A model generated the notes under the pieces. The model worked only from the letters and a program-made list of their open reading frames with translations. It was not told the DNA's origin and did not search any database. The position numbers and the translations under genes are program-made. A DNA stretch of 64,000 bases from Armigeres subalbatus (lineage: Eukaryota; Arthropoda; Insecta; Diptera; Culicidae), in assembly GCF_024139115.2 (NCBI RefSeq), contig NC_085141.1:46001065-46065064 (forward strand), given 5' to 3'. Positions 1 to 10,005 of the stretch are shown one piece after another; the stretch's first letter is position 1; each line of letters begins with the position of its first letter.

Positions 1-685
1 CGCGTCTTACCGCACGTCTAAGGAGGGCCCGAATTTAAATTACTAAAATAAATTATTTCATGGTCCCACTAAATGCGGCAATACGGATTGAATACGATTT
101 GACAAAATTTTAGCGAATAGTTTGTAATCAATATTTAATAACTATATCGGTCTGAAATCACCAACAGACGGTATGTTGAATTTCGTAATGAATGTTTAGA
201 CTTTTTTCTTAAAAAATTGATGGTGCAACAACTCTGTTTATAAAGTATGTATTGAACAAATTAAGAAGATCAACTTTAAGAATTTCAAAGTATGTATTTC
301 AAATAACACTTATAGGATAATCCATCACATCCTGGTGACTTCTTTTGGATGCTTGGCTTTGTTAAGTTCTGTTTTTCTTATTACATAGATCTTTCGATGT
401 GTAATTCAATGATGGAAAATCTCCAACAACGATTCACTAGATTGTAGCATCGATTCGTAATATATTGAAAATTTATTTCTTATTTTGTTCATATCGGTAG
501 TAGTTTCACACCCATCAGCATTTTTATGTAATTGTGTGGTGCAGTCTGGAAAATTCCGATTTTCTCATTTTCTATTAAGGATTTTGACTGAAAAATGTGT
601 GAGAATTCTGATAGTTTTTCGGCTTAAATTTGGATTACACGCGCTCCTCTGCTTCAATTAAATTTAGGGATTAGATCTATGCGTG
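1..685. other. AT-rich intergenic stretch, nothing recognised
   Basis: No open reading frame, tRNA-like fold or clear repeat boundary could be supported here. Composition is AT-rich with many short homopolymer runs, typical of mosquito intergenic DNA. Confidence 0.5.
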
Positions 686-1219
686 TACCGTAATCCGGGG
701 GAACATTGACCATTTTTTTTAATTGTTTTGTAAATATTTCCCCCGTAAGTGAAATCATAGATTTTTACTGGTACTTATAGAACGTATAAGACTGTTGTTC
801 TTGATCATTTGATAATTTCAAACTTATTTTGAAAATGTGCATCGATTGCTTCGAGAAAACCATCATCACCGCTAGTGGAATTATCTGGTTTTTCAAAAAT
901 AAATAACAAAATTTCGGAAAAAAAACTACGGATTAACCAAGAAAATGAGATTGCTTATCATATAACTATAGGTACGAGCTTAATTTTTTTATTATTATAC
1001 TTGTTTTGAGTACTATTTTGGCAGCATGCTATGCATTCAAAAATTAATGTTAATTTTATTGTTCAAATTTTGGCGAAAAATAAATGCAAATTCATCCGAA
1101 GTTTATATTATTCAGCAGCAAATTTAGTCAAGATTAAGATACCTTACTCACAATCAGTAATTGTGATAACAGGAAAAAATATTTTAACCAGGTGATCAAT
1201 GTTCCCCCGGATTACGGTA
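686..1219. mobile_element. TA-flanked MITE-like element
   Basis: The ends are inverted copies of each other. Bases 688-709 start CCGTAATCCGGGGGAACATT and the reverse complement of 1196-1217 reads the same. Both ends are bordered by TA (686-687 and 1218-1219), consistent with a TA target-site duplication as made by Tc1/mariner-type and related transposases. The interior (about 480 bp) is AT-rich and non-coding, so the element would be non-autonomous. The superfamily is an inference from the TA flank only. Confidence 0.7.
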
Positions 1220-2048
1220 TTTATTTAAATCTTCAAACATGTGTTCAGTTTATCGATTATTTAATAATTTGTGCTATTCAAATAAATACTCACTCACCCA
1301 TATTCTTTCAGATAATTGACGGTGCAGAGCCGAAAATGAATATGACCACGATAAGCCACATAGGGGGAGGGGGGGAGGTTGTTGCTCTCGACCCACGTGG
1401 TCTTTTTTATACGAAAAGCTTTTGGTGAATAACAATAGTGGTTTTAAAATACAAATCATTAAAAGCAAAGCGCATCTTAGGACCGATGCCCACGTAGCGT
1501 CTTTTCAAATCAGCGTTGAAAAGGCGTAGGTGTGCATCGAAAATAACCGGTAACGCAGAGTCGGTCGCAACGCCGATGCATATCTGCGTTATTTGAACAT
1601 TTCAGCCTTAGCCTATTTCCATAAATAAATAAACGAAAAAACAGGTTACGATTCAGACTCAATTTCCACAAAAAGGAAAAATGGGAAAATATTTTATAAA
1701 AATCCGCCACGCCACGCCACCGCCGCAGATGGTTTTTGGCATCACGCCGCCGACACTTTTGCATTAGCGGACTGCAGCTATAATTTTGAAAAATGTTCAT
1801 ATTTTTACAATAATCCAAGAAAAAAAACTTCAAAAGAATTTCTTGTGGACATTCAGGAAAAATCCAGTAAAGAAATTTCCTGTAAAAACTTTGACATTAC
1901 TTCATACAATCTTGATAAAGTGCTGGCATTCCGAATGATATTTGAACAATTCTCTCTGAAAAATTTTGCTACAAATTGTTAATGAAAAAAAAACAAAACG
2001 TCTCCAGCGTAAATTCCGTAAAAAATTTCAACAATAATATATTAGAAC
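1220..2048. other. Non-coding stretch with a G-rich repeat motif
   Basis: No gene is supported. Bases 1341-1410 hold a motif (TGACCACGATAAGCCACAT, then a G run, then a CCACGTGGTC palindrome) that recurs at 9396-9470. It is therefore a dispersed repeat. The short reading frames here have no family features. Confidence 0.45.
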
Positions 2049-2278
2049 TTGTGCCGGGATAAGGATGGGAGCATCTTGACGGACGAGGAGAGGAACATCT
2101 GAATGGCACTTAGAGTACAGGCGGTGAAAGTCAAAGCAGCGGAGGAGATGACTACGTCAGTTCAGCGGACGATGGAAGTTAACCAGCCCCCACGTTGAGG
2201 GAAGTTAAGGATGCCATTCAACAGCTAAAGACCAATTAAGCAGCTGGTAAGGATGGTATCGGAGCTGAGCTCATCAAG

Positions 2279-3124
2279 ATGGCCCCGGAAAAGCTGGCCA
2301 CTTGCCTGCACAAACTGATAGTCAGAATCTGGGAAACCGAACAGCTACCGGAGGAGTGGAAGGAAGGGGTTAAACGCCCCATCTACAAGAAAGGCGACAA
2401 ACTGGAGTGTGAGAACCTTCGAGCGATCACCATCCTTAATGCCGCCTACAAAGTGATATCCCAGATCATCTTCCGTCGTCTGTCACCATTAGTGAATGAG
2501 TTCGTGGGAAGTTATCAAGCCGGCTTCGTTGACGGCCGCTCGTCAACGGACCAGATCTTTACTGTACGGCAAATCCTTCAAAAATGCCGTGAATACCAGG
2601 TCCCAACGCACCATCTGTTCATTGATTTCAAGGCGGCATACGACAGTATAGACCGCATAGAGCTATGGAAAATTATGGACGAGAACAGCTTCCCTGGGAA
2701 GCTTACCAGACTGATCAAAGCAACGGTGGTGCAAAACTGTGTGAAGATTTCGGGCGAACACTCCAGTTCGTTCGAATCGCGCCGGGGACTAAGACAAGGT
2801 GATGGACTTTCGTGCCTGTTGTTCAACATTGCGCTAGAAGGTGTCATGCGGAGAACCGGGTGTAACAGCCGGGGTACGATTTTCAACAGATCCAGTCAAT
2901 TTATTTGCTTCGCGGATGACATGGACATTGTCGGCCGAACATTTGCAAAGGTGGCAGAACTGTACACCCGCCTGAAACGTGAAGCAACAAAAGTTGGACT
3001 GGTGGTGAATGCGTCAAAGACAAAGTACATGCTTGTGGGCGGAACCGAGCGCGACAGGGCCCGCCTGGGAAGCAGTGTTACGATAGACGGGGATACCTTC
3101 GAGGTAGTCGAGAAATTCGTCTAA
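2279..3124 (+). pseudogene. RTE reverse transcriptase, N-terminal and palm part (copy A)
   Basis: A 281-residue frame encodes most of an RTE-type reverse transcriptase that would copy element RNA at a nicked target. Visible motifs are the fingers/palm segment with KGDKLECEN and QAGFVDGRSSTDQIF, motif A in FIDFKAAYDSIDR, the RGLRQGDGLSC motif and the catalytic motif C FADDMDI. Compared with copy C, a codon within the stretch TGTCTACCTCG has become TAA (3121-3124), which ends the frame. Stop codons upstream (for example the TTAA within 2170-2240) break the link to the rest of the protein. It is inactive. Confidence 0.85.
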
Positions 3125-3839
3125 CTCGGATCCTTGCTAACGGCTGACAACAAAGTTAGTCGTGAAATACGAAGGCGCATCATCTGTGGAAGTCGGGCCT
3201 ACTACGGGCTCCAGAAGAAACGACGGTCAAAAACTCAAAGGTGCAGCCCAATCGGGTTGTACGCAAAGGTGACGTAGGACTACGTAGCTATTCGAAATTG
3301 ATAGTATTTGCCATAATAATTTGTGTCGTTTTATTAACATTGAGCAAACTGCTCGGAGGCCAACCGAATCAAAACGTCGAATAGTTGTTCTCAGTTGGAT
3401 GGACTTTGAGTCTCTAACCGAGGAATTATGACTCATTGGCCGCTGAAGCCACTCGACTGGCTTTCAGTCGGGAACATCAGAATCTTTACTTTGCCACGAA
3501 CGCTTACATCGCGGGCGAAAACCAAACGCTGCATATAAATATATTTGCGTCTGGTTTCACACCATTTCTGATTCTGCTTATTTCTCCTTTATTTTGACTT
3601 TATGAGGCTTTAAAAGGTCTTTATGCATACAAAAGAAGGTTGATCTGACAATCCGATATGAACTTCCTTTAAAGTGCAAAACTCAATCGTAAAAAAGCAA
3701 ATTTGATAGCGCGGTGGAGGGAGATGATGCAATTAATTTGAACGGGTGGAATCACTAACAGCAACCAAGCTACCACGCAAACCCGATGCCGCCGAAACAA
3801 TCCATTTTCACAACAAATTCTTTCTTTCCATAAAATGCT

Positions 3840-3855
3840 GGTCCTGAGAAGAACC
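3840..3855 (-). promoter_or_regulatory. Histone-type 3' stem-loop candidate with downstream purine element
   Basis: On the minus strand the sequence is GGTTCTTCTCAGGACC, a 6-bp stem (one G-U pair) with a 4-nt loop. It is close to the metazoan replication-dependent histone mRNA stem-loop. Eleven bases further on the minus strand is a purine-rich GGAAAGAAA (3821-3829), matching the spacing and composition of the U7 snRNA-binding histone downstream element. The second loop base is C instead of U. No histone reading frame is recognisable upstream. Confidence 0.4.
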
Positions 3856-4000
3856 AATTTTATTTTCCCAATGCGTCTTTCCAATAACTAACTGCATCCA
3901 AACGCTTGACAGCACCTTGCGTTGAAATTGTCCGACCGCCGACCGCCTTCATGCTGCTGTGTCCGCTCCGCCGCATCGAATGTCGAACCGCTCTTTGTGG

Positions 4001-4211
4001 AATCCCGATCAAAATGGCTCGCGCGCGCCGTATAGCAGCTTTCTTGTATTTAATAAATTAAGCCCGTTAGCCCCACCCCTTTGTGATCTGATATGGGTGT
4101 AAATAAAATGTGCACTCATAACGATTAATGAAGGGGCGGGGCTAATAGAATTACTTCATTAGATATAAGAAAGCTGCTTTATGACGCACGCGAGCCATTT
4201 TGATCGGGATT
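4001..4211. mobile_element. 211-bp palindromic MITE, first copy
   Basis: The arms start AATCCCGATCAAAATGGCTC (4001-4020), and the reverse complement of 4192-4211 is the same. Pairing continues inward through AGCAGCTTTCTT and GGGGCGGGGCTAA, so almost the whole element can fold into one hairpin. It is non-coding. The flanks match those of the second copy, so it moved to its present place as part of the tandem unit. Confidence 0.75.
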
Positions 4212-4695
4212 CCGCAGCAGACAACGGACCTTTTAGAGAATGACAAATTCTAAGGATCTTATGAAATTTTCTCGCAAGATTCTGAATTTGGTTATGAGCT
4301 GTTGGTTATCTAAGATGCGTATTGTTGCGAAGAGTAGCAACAGAAATTTGAGTCAAGACAAAGTTTCTTCATATTACCAAACATTATCTCTTGGCATCTG
4401 TCTGTCCGAGCAACGTTCACCGATGGGTGGCTGCTGTAGATAGTTTCCACTGAGGTGGCGTCTTCATTGATTCTATTCAAAAGAAGGAACCAATTTTCTG
4501 TTCCCAATGCGCCTTCTATCCAATAACTAACTGCATCCAATCGCTTGTCTACGCAAGGTTTGCAACTGTTCGACCGCCACTTGATGATTTTTCGCTAAGC
4601 CTCCAAAAGTAGAAATAAATTTTCAGCATTGCCACCCACTCCTTCGTGCTGCTGTGTCCGCTCCGCTGCATCGAATGTCGAACCGCTCTCTGTGG

Positions 4696-4906
4696 AATCC
4701 CGATCAAAATGGCTCGCGCGCGTCGGAAAGCAGCTTTCTTGTATTTAATAAATTAAGCTCGTTAGCCCCGCCCCTTTGTGATCTGATATGGGTGTAAATA
4801 TAATGTGCACTCATAACGATTAATGAAGGGGCGGGGCTAATGGAATCACTTCATTAGATTTAAGAAAGCTGCTTTTTGGCGCGCGCGAGCCATTTCGATC
4901 GAGATT
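4696..4906. mobile_element. 211-bp palindromic MITE, second copy
   Basis: Same length and same terminal arms as the copy at 4001-4211, with scattered substitutions (for example GATCGAGATT at the right end). Left flank TCGAACCGCTCTCTGTGG and right flank CCGCAGACAACGGACC match the first copy's flanks, showing segmental duplication. Confidence 0.75.
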
Positions 4907-5024
4907 CCGCAGACAACGGACCTTTCGAAGAATGGCAAATTCCAAGAATCCTATAAAATTTTCTCGATTCTGAATTTGGTTATGAGATGTTTATCTTAGA
5001 TGCGTATTGTTGCGAGGAACGACT

Positions 5025-5145
5025 ACAGACCCTAGTAACACAGTTCAGATAGATTTGGTTGCAGCAACTCCAATGTGACTGAATTTGGTCGCATATGAGT
5101 CACAGTGACTGATATGTGACAAGTGTGCTACTCGGAAATTTGACC
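5025..5145. repeat. Dispersed repeat shared with 43838-43925
   Basis: The core GGTTGCAGCAACT followed by TGTGACT, AAATCTGGT or GAATTTGGT, and GTGTGCTRCT is common to both places over about 90-110 bp. Function unknown; it is probably a fragment of an old mobile element. Confidence 0.5.
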
Positions 5146-5469
5146 CGAAGTTTCTTCATATTGCAAAACATTAGCTTTCGGCATCTGTCTGTCCGAGCGA
5201 CGTTCACCGATGGGTGGTTGCTGTAGATAGTTTCCACTGAGGTGGCGTCTTCATTGATTTTATACAAAAGAAAGTTGATCCGACTATCCGAAATAAACTT
5301 TCTTCAAAGTGCAAAACTCAATCGTAAATAGCGAATTTGATAGCGCGTCGGAGGGAGATGATGCAGTGAATTTCAATGAATGGAATCACTAACAGCAACC
5401 AAACTACCACGCCAAATGCCACCGAAATAGTCCATTTTCACAATTAACTCTTTCTTTTCGTAAAATGTT

Positions 5470-5485
5470 GGTCCTGAGAAGATCC
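5470..5485 (-). promoter_or_regulatory. Second histone-type 3' stem-loop candidate
   Basis: Minus-strand GGATCTTCTCAGGACC, followed by the purine tract CGAAAAGAAAGAG (5448-5460, minus). This is the paralogue of the hairpin at 3840-3855 in the third array unit. One stem pair is weakened. A reading frame of 169 codons runs over it on the minus strand (5953-5444), but I cannot relate that frame to any histone. Confidence 0.35.
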
Positions 5486-6090
5486 AATTTTCTTTTCCCA
5501 ATGTTCCTTTCTAACTAACTGACACCACAATTTGTAATAAATTTTCAGCATCGCACTGGCGGTGCGGGATCGCCACAGTGCTATTTTTATGGTAAACCTT
5601 TTCTTCATATGAAATTCTGGTTCGTTGAGGTTGAATGATCTGCAGCAACACGTCGAGCACCACCACCAATGCGATGGATTTTCTTTGAAAATGTTATTAG
5701 CGCCTCCGTGATGCTGTATCCGCTCCGCTACGATCGTTTTGATGCGTCTGTTCTGCGTAAAATCTTGTTCAAACTGAGGATTAGATCCAAACCCATGATT
5801 TTTGATATCTGTGCTAGTGATGCATGTACGTGATTGGTTGGTTGACCTATTTCTAATTTTTTTTTTATCATTTTTCGATAATAAATAGTTAAAATTCAGT
5901 ATCATCATATAAATACAAAGAAGCGTTGACTCATCCTTGATCGAATGGTCCAAACAAATTGAAAATCCATCGAGAAACGGCTTAGATATTAAAGTTTAAA
6001 GTCTATCATATTTTGGTGATGGTCCCCGATTTTCGCAATCGTAAAGTGTACCCCAATATAGAAAACACAGACGTAGTCCTACGTCAAAAA

Positions 6091-6495
6091 GATTCGCCAC
6101 CGCACCAAATGTGTCATGTACAAGACGTTAATAAGACCGGTAGTCCTCTACGGACATGAAACATGGACAATGCACGAGGAGGACTTTCAAGCACTCGTAT
6201 TCGTATTCGAGAGACGGGTGCTTAGGACCATCTTTGGCGGTGTGCAAGAAGACGGTGTGTGGCGGCGAAGAATGAACCATGAGCTCGCCCAACTCTACGG
6301 CGAACCCAGTATCCAGAAGGTAGCTAAAGCCGGAAGGGTACGATGGGCAGGACATGTTGCAAGAATGCCGGACAGCAACCCTGCAAAGATGGTGTTCGCT
6401 TCCGATCCGGCAGGTACGAGACGAGACGGCGTGGAGCGCAGCGAACGAGATGGGCAGACCAGGTGCAAAACGACTTGGCGAGCGTGGGGCGTATC
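6091..6495 (+). pseudogene. RTE reverse transcriptase, thumb/C-terminal part (copy A)
   Basis: This continues copy A after the composite insertion. The reading frame from about 6116 shows the RTE C-terminal signature: YKTLIRPVVLYGHETWT, RRVLRTIFGGVQEDGVWRRR, AGRVRWAGHVARMPDSNPAK. Relative to other copies it has a small insertion (TATTCG duplicated near 6200) and a frameshift near 6425, where the ARWADQVQ segment is lost. It is cut at 6496 by another insertion. Inactive remnant. Confidence 0.8.
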
Positions 6496-6772
6496 CGCAC
6501 AGATAGAAAAAGTTGTTGAAATTTACACGAAAGTAATGCACATAAAAGTAATGCCAAAAATAGCGTAATTTTAAACGATATTTTTGCTTGGATTTGTGCA
6601 ATTTATATTGCAGTATGCCACTATTCATTCAATTAAGTGGTATAATGCTATACAAATTGCATACATTCAGGGTGAAATTGATGGAAAAGATTCATGTATG
6701 CTCAGAATACTGTAATTTTCCGCATCTGTATTTTTTACGCGCTGATTAGTTTTCATTATTTCTTTCTGTGCG
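6496..6772. mobile_element. Small inverted-repeat insertion in RTE-1 copy A
   Basis: In other copies GGGCGTATTCGAGGATGG is continuous. Here 277 extra bases lie between GTAT and AGAATGG. The ends are near-inverted: CGCACAGATAGAAA on the left and TTTCTTTCTGTGCG on the right. The interior is AT-rich and non-coding. The target duplication is at most 2 bp and uncertain. Confidence 0.6.
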
Positions 6773-6867
6773 AGAATGGAGAGATGCGGCCTCGAACAGT
6801 GTATTGTGGCGTCAAATTGTTGATTCAGTGTTATCTGTTTAGATGTAAACTAAATAAATGAAATGAA

Positions 6868-7175
6868 TGAATTAGCACTTGTAAAAGCAAAAATTGCAAT
6901 TGTGAAATAAGAATTTTCCATAAAGAAATCAAAATGTTCTACGGAAAAAATACATAATTTTCATGAATATATTAATATTAGCAATAAACACTTACAAAAA
7001 TTTTCACAAAATAAATATTTTTTTCTCCACATAATCTTCTTTATATAATAAAAATGAGTTGAGATTTCCTTCCTGACGATTTAACTCGCGAACGGGTTGA
7101 CAGATTTGCAAGATTTTTCCCAAATCGATTCGTTTTGGGATCCGCAAGGTTTGTATATACAAAAACTTGGTGAAT
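6868..7175. other. AT-rich stretch between elements
   Basis: No gene is supported. Short T-rich and TTTTCCATAAA-like segments resemble the AT-rich repeat also seen around 7553-7745, 8271-8460 and 44320-44520. Confidence 0.4.
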
Positions 7176-7404
7176 TTAAGGTCACTCCTGGCGGAATCCA
7201 AGATTAAAAGTGCTAGCGTTTTCGGGGGCACACTACTCGATACGGAAGCAACGCACAACTGTCATTTTTATTATTTCACGCATGCTGCGACGCAGCAAAG
7301 CTAAATAAACAAAAATGACAGTTGTGCGCCGCCTCTGAATCGAGTGATGTGCCCCCGAAAACGCGAGCACTTTGGAACTTGGATTCCATCAGGAGTGACC
7401 TTAA
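7176..7404. mobile_element. TTAA-flanked fold-back MITE
   Basis: TTAA sits at both ends (7176-7179, 7401-7404). Inside, the arms begin GGTCACTCCTG and are inverted copies for roughly 90 bases each (7180-7273 against 7312-7400), separated by a loop of about 40 bp. TTAA duplication is the hallmark of piggyBac-type integration, so this is plausibly a non-autonomous relative. The superfamily is inferred from the target site only; the terminal bases are not the usual piggyBac ones. Confidence 0.7.
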
Positions 7405-7552
7405 CGGGGAAATGTAAAAAGTCATTAAAATACAATTTTGGGTCAGCTGTTGTGGAAAACAAAACAAACGCACGGAAATTGATCTAGAGTGCGGTGCTGC
7501 AAATAGTTCATTGTGAGATTTGCAACACCTGGACAATGCTGGGTTTCTTTCA

Positions 7553-7745
7553 CATCAATAAAGAGCAATAAAATATAAGGAAATAAGAAAGAAAAGCAAT
7601 CAAATTGATAAAATTTTCCATGAACTTCAAACGCTTTTAAAGAAGGGGTAATCTATGGAAAAATGCTCAATTTTGTTGCTTTTTTATATGTATTCTTTAA
7701 TGGAAAATTTCCTTTTTTTCACTGCTCTTTATTGATTTTTTCGTG
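7553..7745. repeat. AT-rich fold-back repeat
   Basis: ATCAATAAAGAGCAATAAAA near 7555 is roughly inverted at 7720-7742 (CACTGCTCTTTATTGAT), with weaker pairing inside. A related sequence occurs at 52095-52275 (ATCTATGGAAAAAATGCTC, TTATTGCTTTTTTATG). It is an old dispersed repeat without coding content. Confidence 0.5.
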
Positions 7746-7880
7746 GAAAGGTTTTATTTTTGGTTAAAAAAAATATTTATTTTGTTGAAAATTTTGTAAT
7801 TATTTATTTCTAATATTGATTTATTTATGGAATGTTTGTATTTTTTCCGTGCAATATTTAGATTTCTTTATGGAAAATTC

Positions 7881-8270
7881 CAGAGTCTATTATATATAGA
7901 GTTACGCAAAGAGTGAAGCCAAATCTACTTATTGAACTGTCAAACCGTCTACCTATCGAGCAAAGTAAACAAATGCTTGTTGGTAAGGCGGAAGTATTGT
8001 TATCGCCTAATGATTATTATGGCGAATTAAAATGCATGAATTGAAATGTGATTTGTTCTAGAAACAGCTTCAAAAAACTTCAATACACCCCCCAATAAAG
8101 TAGCAATAAGAAACCACTGTGGGTGACTTGGTTATCGAATTAAAAAGCTTTAGAAATAAACACTCCCGTAAAGTCACTTTAAGGGTTGAACAAAAATGAA
8201 AGTTGCAAACAGATCATTCAAAATAAGTGTAAGAAGATCCTCTTTGCGCAACTCTATATAATAGACTCTG
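7881..8270. mobile_element. hAT-like MITE with 8-bp target-site duplication
   Basis: GAAAATTC lies directly outside both ends (7873-7880 and 8271-8278). The termini are inverted: CAGAGTCTATTATATATAGA on the left, and the reverse complement of the right end is nearly the same, continuing into GTTGCGCAAAGAG. An 8-bp duplication with CAG-type ends fits the hAT superfamily. The 390-bp element has no transposase frame. Confidence 0.75.
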
Positions 8271-8541
8271 GAAAATTCTTCTTTTATGTTTGCAATTTAT
8301 GGTTCTAAAAGTGTTAATTTATTTTTGTTTTGTGGAAAATTCTTAATTGTTAATGGAAATTTTGCATTATTTGTAGAAAATTTAATATTTTTTTATAATA
8401 CCATGATTTCTTTATTGGAAATTTCTAAATTGTTATGGAAAATGAGGTGTTATGGAAAAGGCTGAGTTTTCATTTCAGTCGATATCGTATCTTAGAATAT
8501 CGACTCATAGAAGGTCTATTGTAGCTTGTGAAAGTAATAAA

Positions 8542-8800
8542 TCAAGCTCTATCTGGTAAAAGGGCGAATGTCACAAGAGAGAGTACTCTTCGTTGACTTC
8601 CCCTCTTTTTAATAAAAGTGACAAGCAGAGGATTTCTTTTTAGTTTATCACCTCGGAATGCAAGTTCGGATTGTGTTCTATTGTTCTGAAGTGTTAAACC
8701 ACATAGAAATCTGCTGCTTGTTACTTTTATTTAAAAGAGGGGAAGTCGACGAAGAGAATCCTCTCTTGCGACATTCGTCCTTATTCCAGATAGAGCTTGA
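8542..8800. mobile_element. Long-arm fold-back MITE
   Basis: The left arm starts TCAAGCTCTATCTGG (8542) and the right arm is its inverse ending at 8800. Arms of about 95 bp remain pairable through GACTTCCCCTCTTTT, TGACAAGCAG and AGGATTTCT, with a 60-bp loop. No clear target duplication could be fixed. Non-coding. Confidence 0.65.
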
Positions 8801-9480
8801 AATGAAATCGCATGGGCTCAATGGACCTGCTTGGATGCTTGGCGATGCACGAATACATCGTTCAGGACTTGGTTGGTCGGGTCGTTTTAAAGCTCCGTAA
8901 TATCATGCCTTTGTTTATTGACATGATTTTTGATACTTTCGAGGATATGTACTTCAGAGCAGTTTGGCCTATGACACCCGACAAAAGTACGACTTTTTAG
9001 TTCTTTCTATACTAGTTTTGGCAAGATCGAGTGGGAAACCCTAAATATGTACGTTAAATCCATGTAAAAAAATCGTCCTGAGAGGGTTAAATACCAAAAT
9101 ATAACAATAAATTCTAGAATACCAAAAAAAAAACAAATATATTAAAGACTGTAGATTTAAAATGGAAACTTGCATTTTAAGCCAAAACTGTATAATCAGG
9201 CAAAGGAATATAAAGGACATTGTGTAACGGTTCTAATTAGTAGAATCTTGGCATAATGAAGAGAGTTTTGAGATTCTGAATAAAACTTGTATGCCCTTAG
9301 AAAAATCTTCAGTTCAGTTCAGATGCTTCGCTGAGGTTAATATATCTTAAGAATTTCCAATACCTCCAGAGCTACGGTGCGATAAACCAGAGCTACGGTG
9401 CGATGACCACGATAAACCACATGGGGGGAGGGGGGGTTGAAAATCTAAAAAATATGACCACGTGGTTTCTGGATGGCCCC
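8801..9480. other. Non-coding stretch with repeated G-rich motif
   Basis: A 62-codon frame at 8812-9000 has no recognisable family features and is left out as a gene. Bases 9396-9470 repeat the CCACGATAAACCACAT / G-run / CCACGTGG motif seen near 1341-1410. The stretch ends where RTE-1 copy B begins. Confidence 0.4.
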
Positions 9481-9982
9481 TTAGTCTTAGGCCGTTTTCG
9501 TTCGTCAGCCGGTCAGCGCTGAACTTCCCAATAGTCGGTCTAAGCTCCTCCTCTTGGCCAACCTGAACGTTCAAATCTCCTATGATCATTTTGACGTCGT
9601 GGCTTGGGCAGCCGTCGTACTCATGTTCCAGCTGCGCGTAGAATGCGTCCTTATCATCATCAGTGCTTCCTATGAACTATGGACGTTGATTATGCTGAAG
9701 TTGAACTGGCCTTTGATCCTCAACCTGCACATTCTTTCATTGATCGGCCACCACCCGATCACGCGCCTTTACATTTCGCCCATCACTATGAAAGCTGTTC
9801 CCAGCTCGTTTGTGTTGCCGCAGCTCTGGTAGATGGTATGATTACCTCTGAACGTTCGTACCATTGATCCCTTCCAGCAACCCTTCTGCAACGCTACGAT
9901 GCCGAATCCACGGTCCTTGAGCACATCGGCGAGGATGCGTGTGCTCCCGATGAAGTTGAGAGATTCGCAGTTTTGGTTGCTA
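9481..9982 (-). pseudogene. RTE endonuclease fragment (inverted part of copy B)
   Basis: The minus strand encodes recognisable pieces of the apurinic/apyrimidinic-type endonuclease of copy C, including MIIGDLNVQVGQEEELRP with the GDLN metal-site motif, and RPTIGKFSADRLTNENGLR. The frame is broken at several places and the downstream half of the domain (the SDH-containing part) is missing. No activity expected. Confidence 0.7.
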
Positions 9983-10005
9983 AGGTTGCTCGTATCCCGG
10001 CCAGC

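Larger units (their letters stand above)
3620..5560. repeat. Tandem array of a diverged ~0.8-kb unit (about 2.3 copies)
   Basis: Segments recur in order. The block at 3636-3875 (GTTGATCTGAC ... CCCAATGCG) recurs at 5271-5510. The block at 3960-4260, containing a MITE, recurs at 4655-4950. The block at 4395-4485 (GCATCTGTCTGTCCGAGC ...) recurs at 5180-5272. Units are roughly 3620-4480, 4480-5271 and a partial third from 5271. The second unit lacks about 240 bp found in the first and third. Because the MITE and both its flanks are shared, the array arose by duplication, not by independent insertions. Confidence 0.75.
3234..6082. mobile_element. Composite insertion inside RTE-1 copy A, flanked by 8-bp duplication
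   Basis: Uninterrupted RTE copies run directly from GGTC-AAAAA to GATTCGCC. Here that junction is opened and GTCAAAAA occurs on both sides (3226-3233 and 6083-6090), so 2849 bp were inserted with an 8-bp target-site duplication. Near the ends lie inverted copies of GTAGGACTACGT (3272-3283; reverse complement at 6071-6082). The interior holds a tandem array, two palindromic MITEs and hairpins resembling histone mRNA 3' ends. No transposase is visible. An 8-bp duplication fits hAT or P-type transposases, but the extreme left end has no matching inverted terminus, so assignment is open. Confidence 0.6.
2049..6867 (+). mobile_element. RTE-clade non-LTR retrotransposon, copy A (5' truncated, interrupted)
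   Basis: This copy belongs to the same family as the better preserved one at 40203-43770 (RTE-1). It covers the end of the endonuclease-RT linker, the RT and the 3' end. It lacks the endonuclease domain and 5' leader, as expected of 5' truncation. It is split by an insertion at 3234-6082, flanked by the 8-bp repeat GTCAAAAA, and by a smaller insertion at 6496-6772. The 3' end is the AT-rich tail with repeated ATGA units at 6846-6867, shared with the other copies. RTE elements end in short tandem repeats, so this looks like a true 3' terminus. Confidence 0.85.

Noticed and set aside
5444..5953. 169-codon minus-strand frame as a possible histone or host gene
   Set aside because: No histone alignment could be made. 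It runs through the hairpin and repeat array and its composition is that of the repeat.
8658..9000. Two overlapping plus-strand frames (80 and 62 codons)
   Set aside because: They lie partly in a MITE arm and show no domain features or codon signal.
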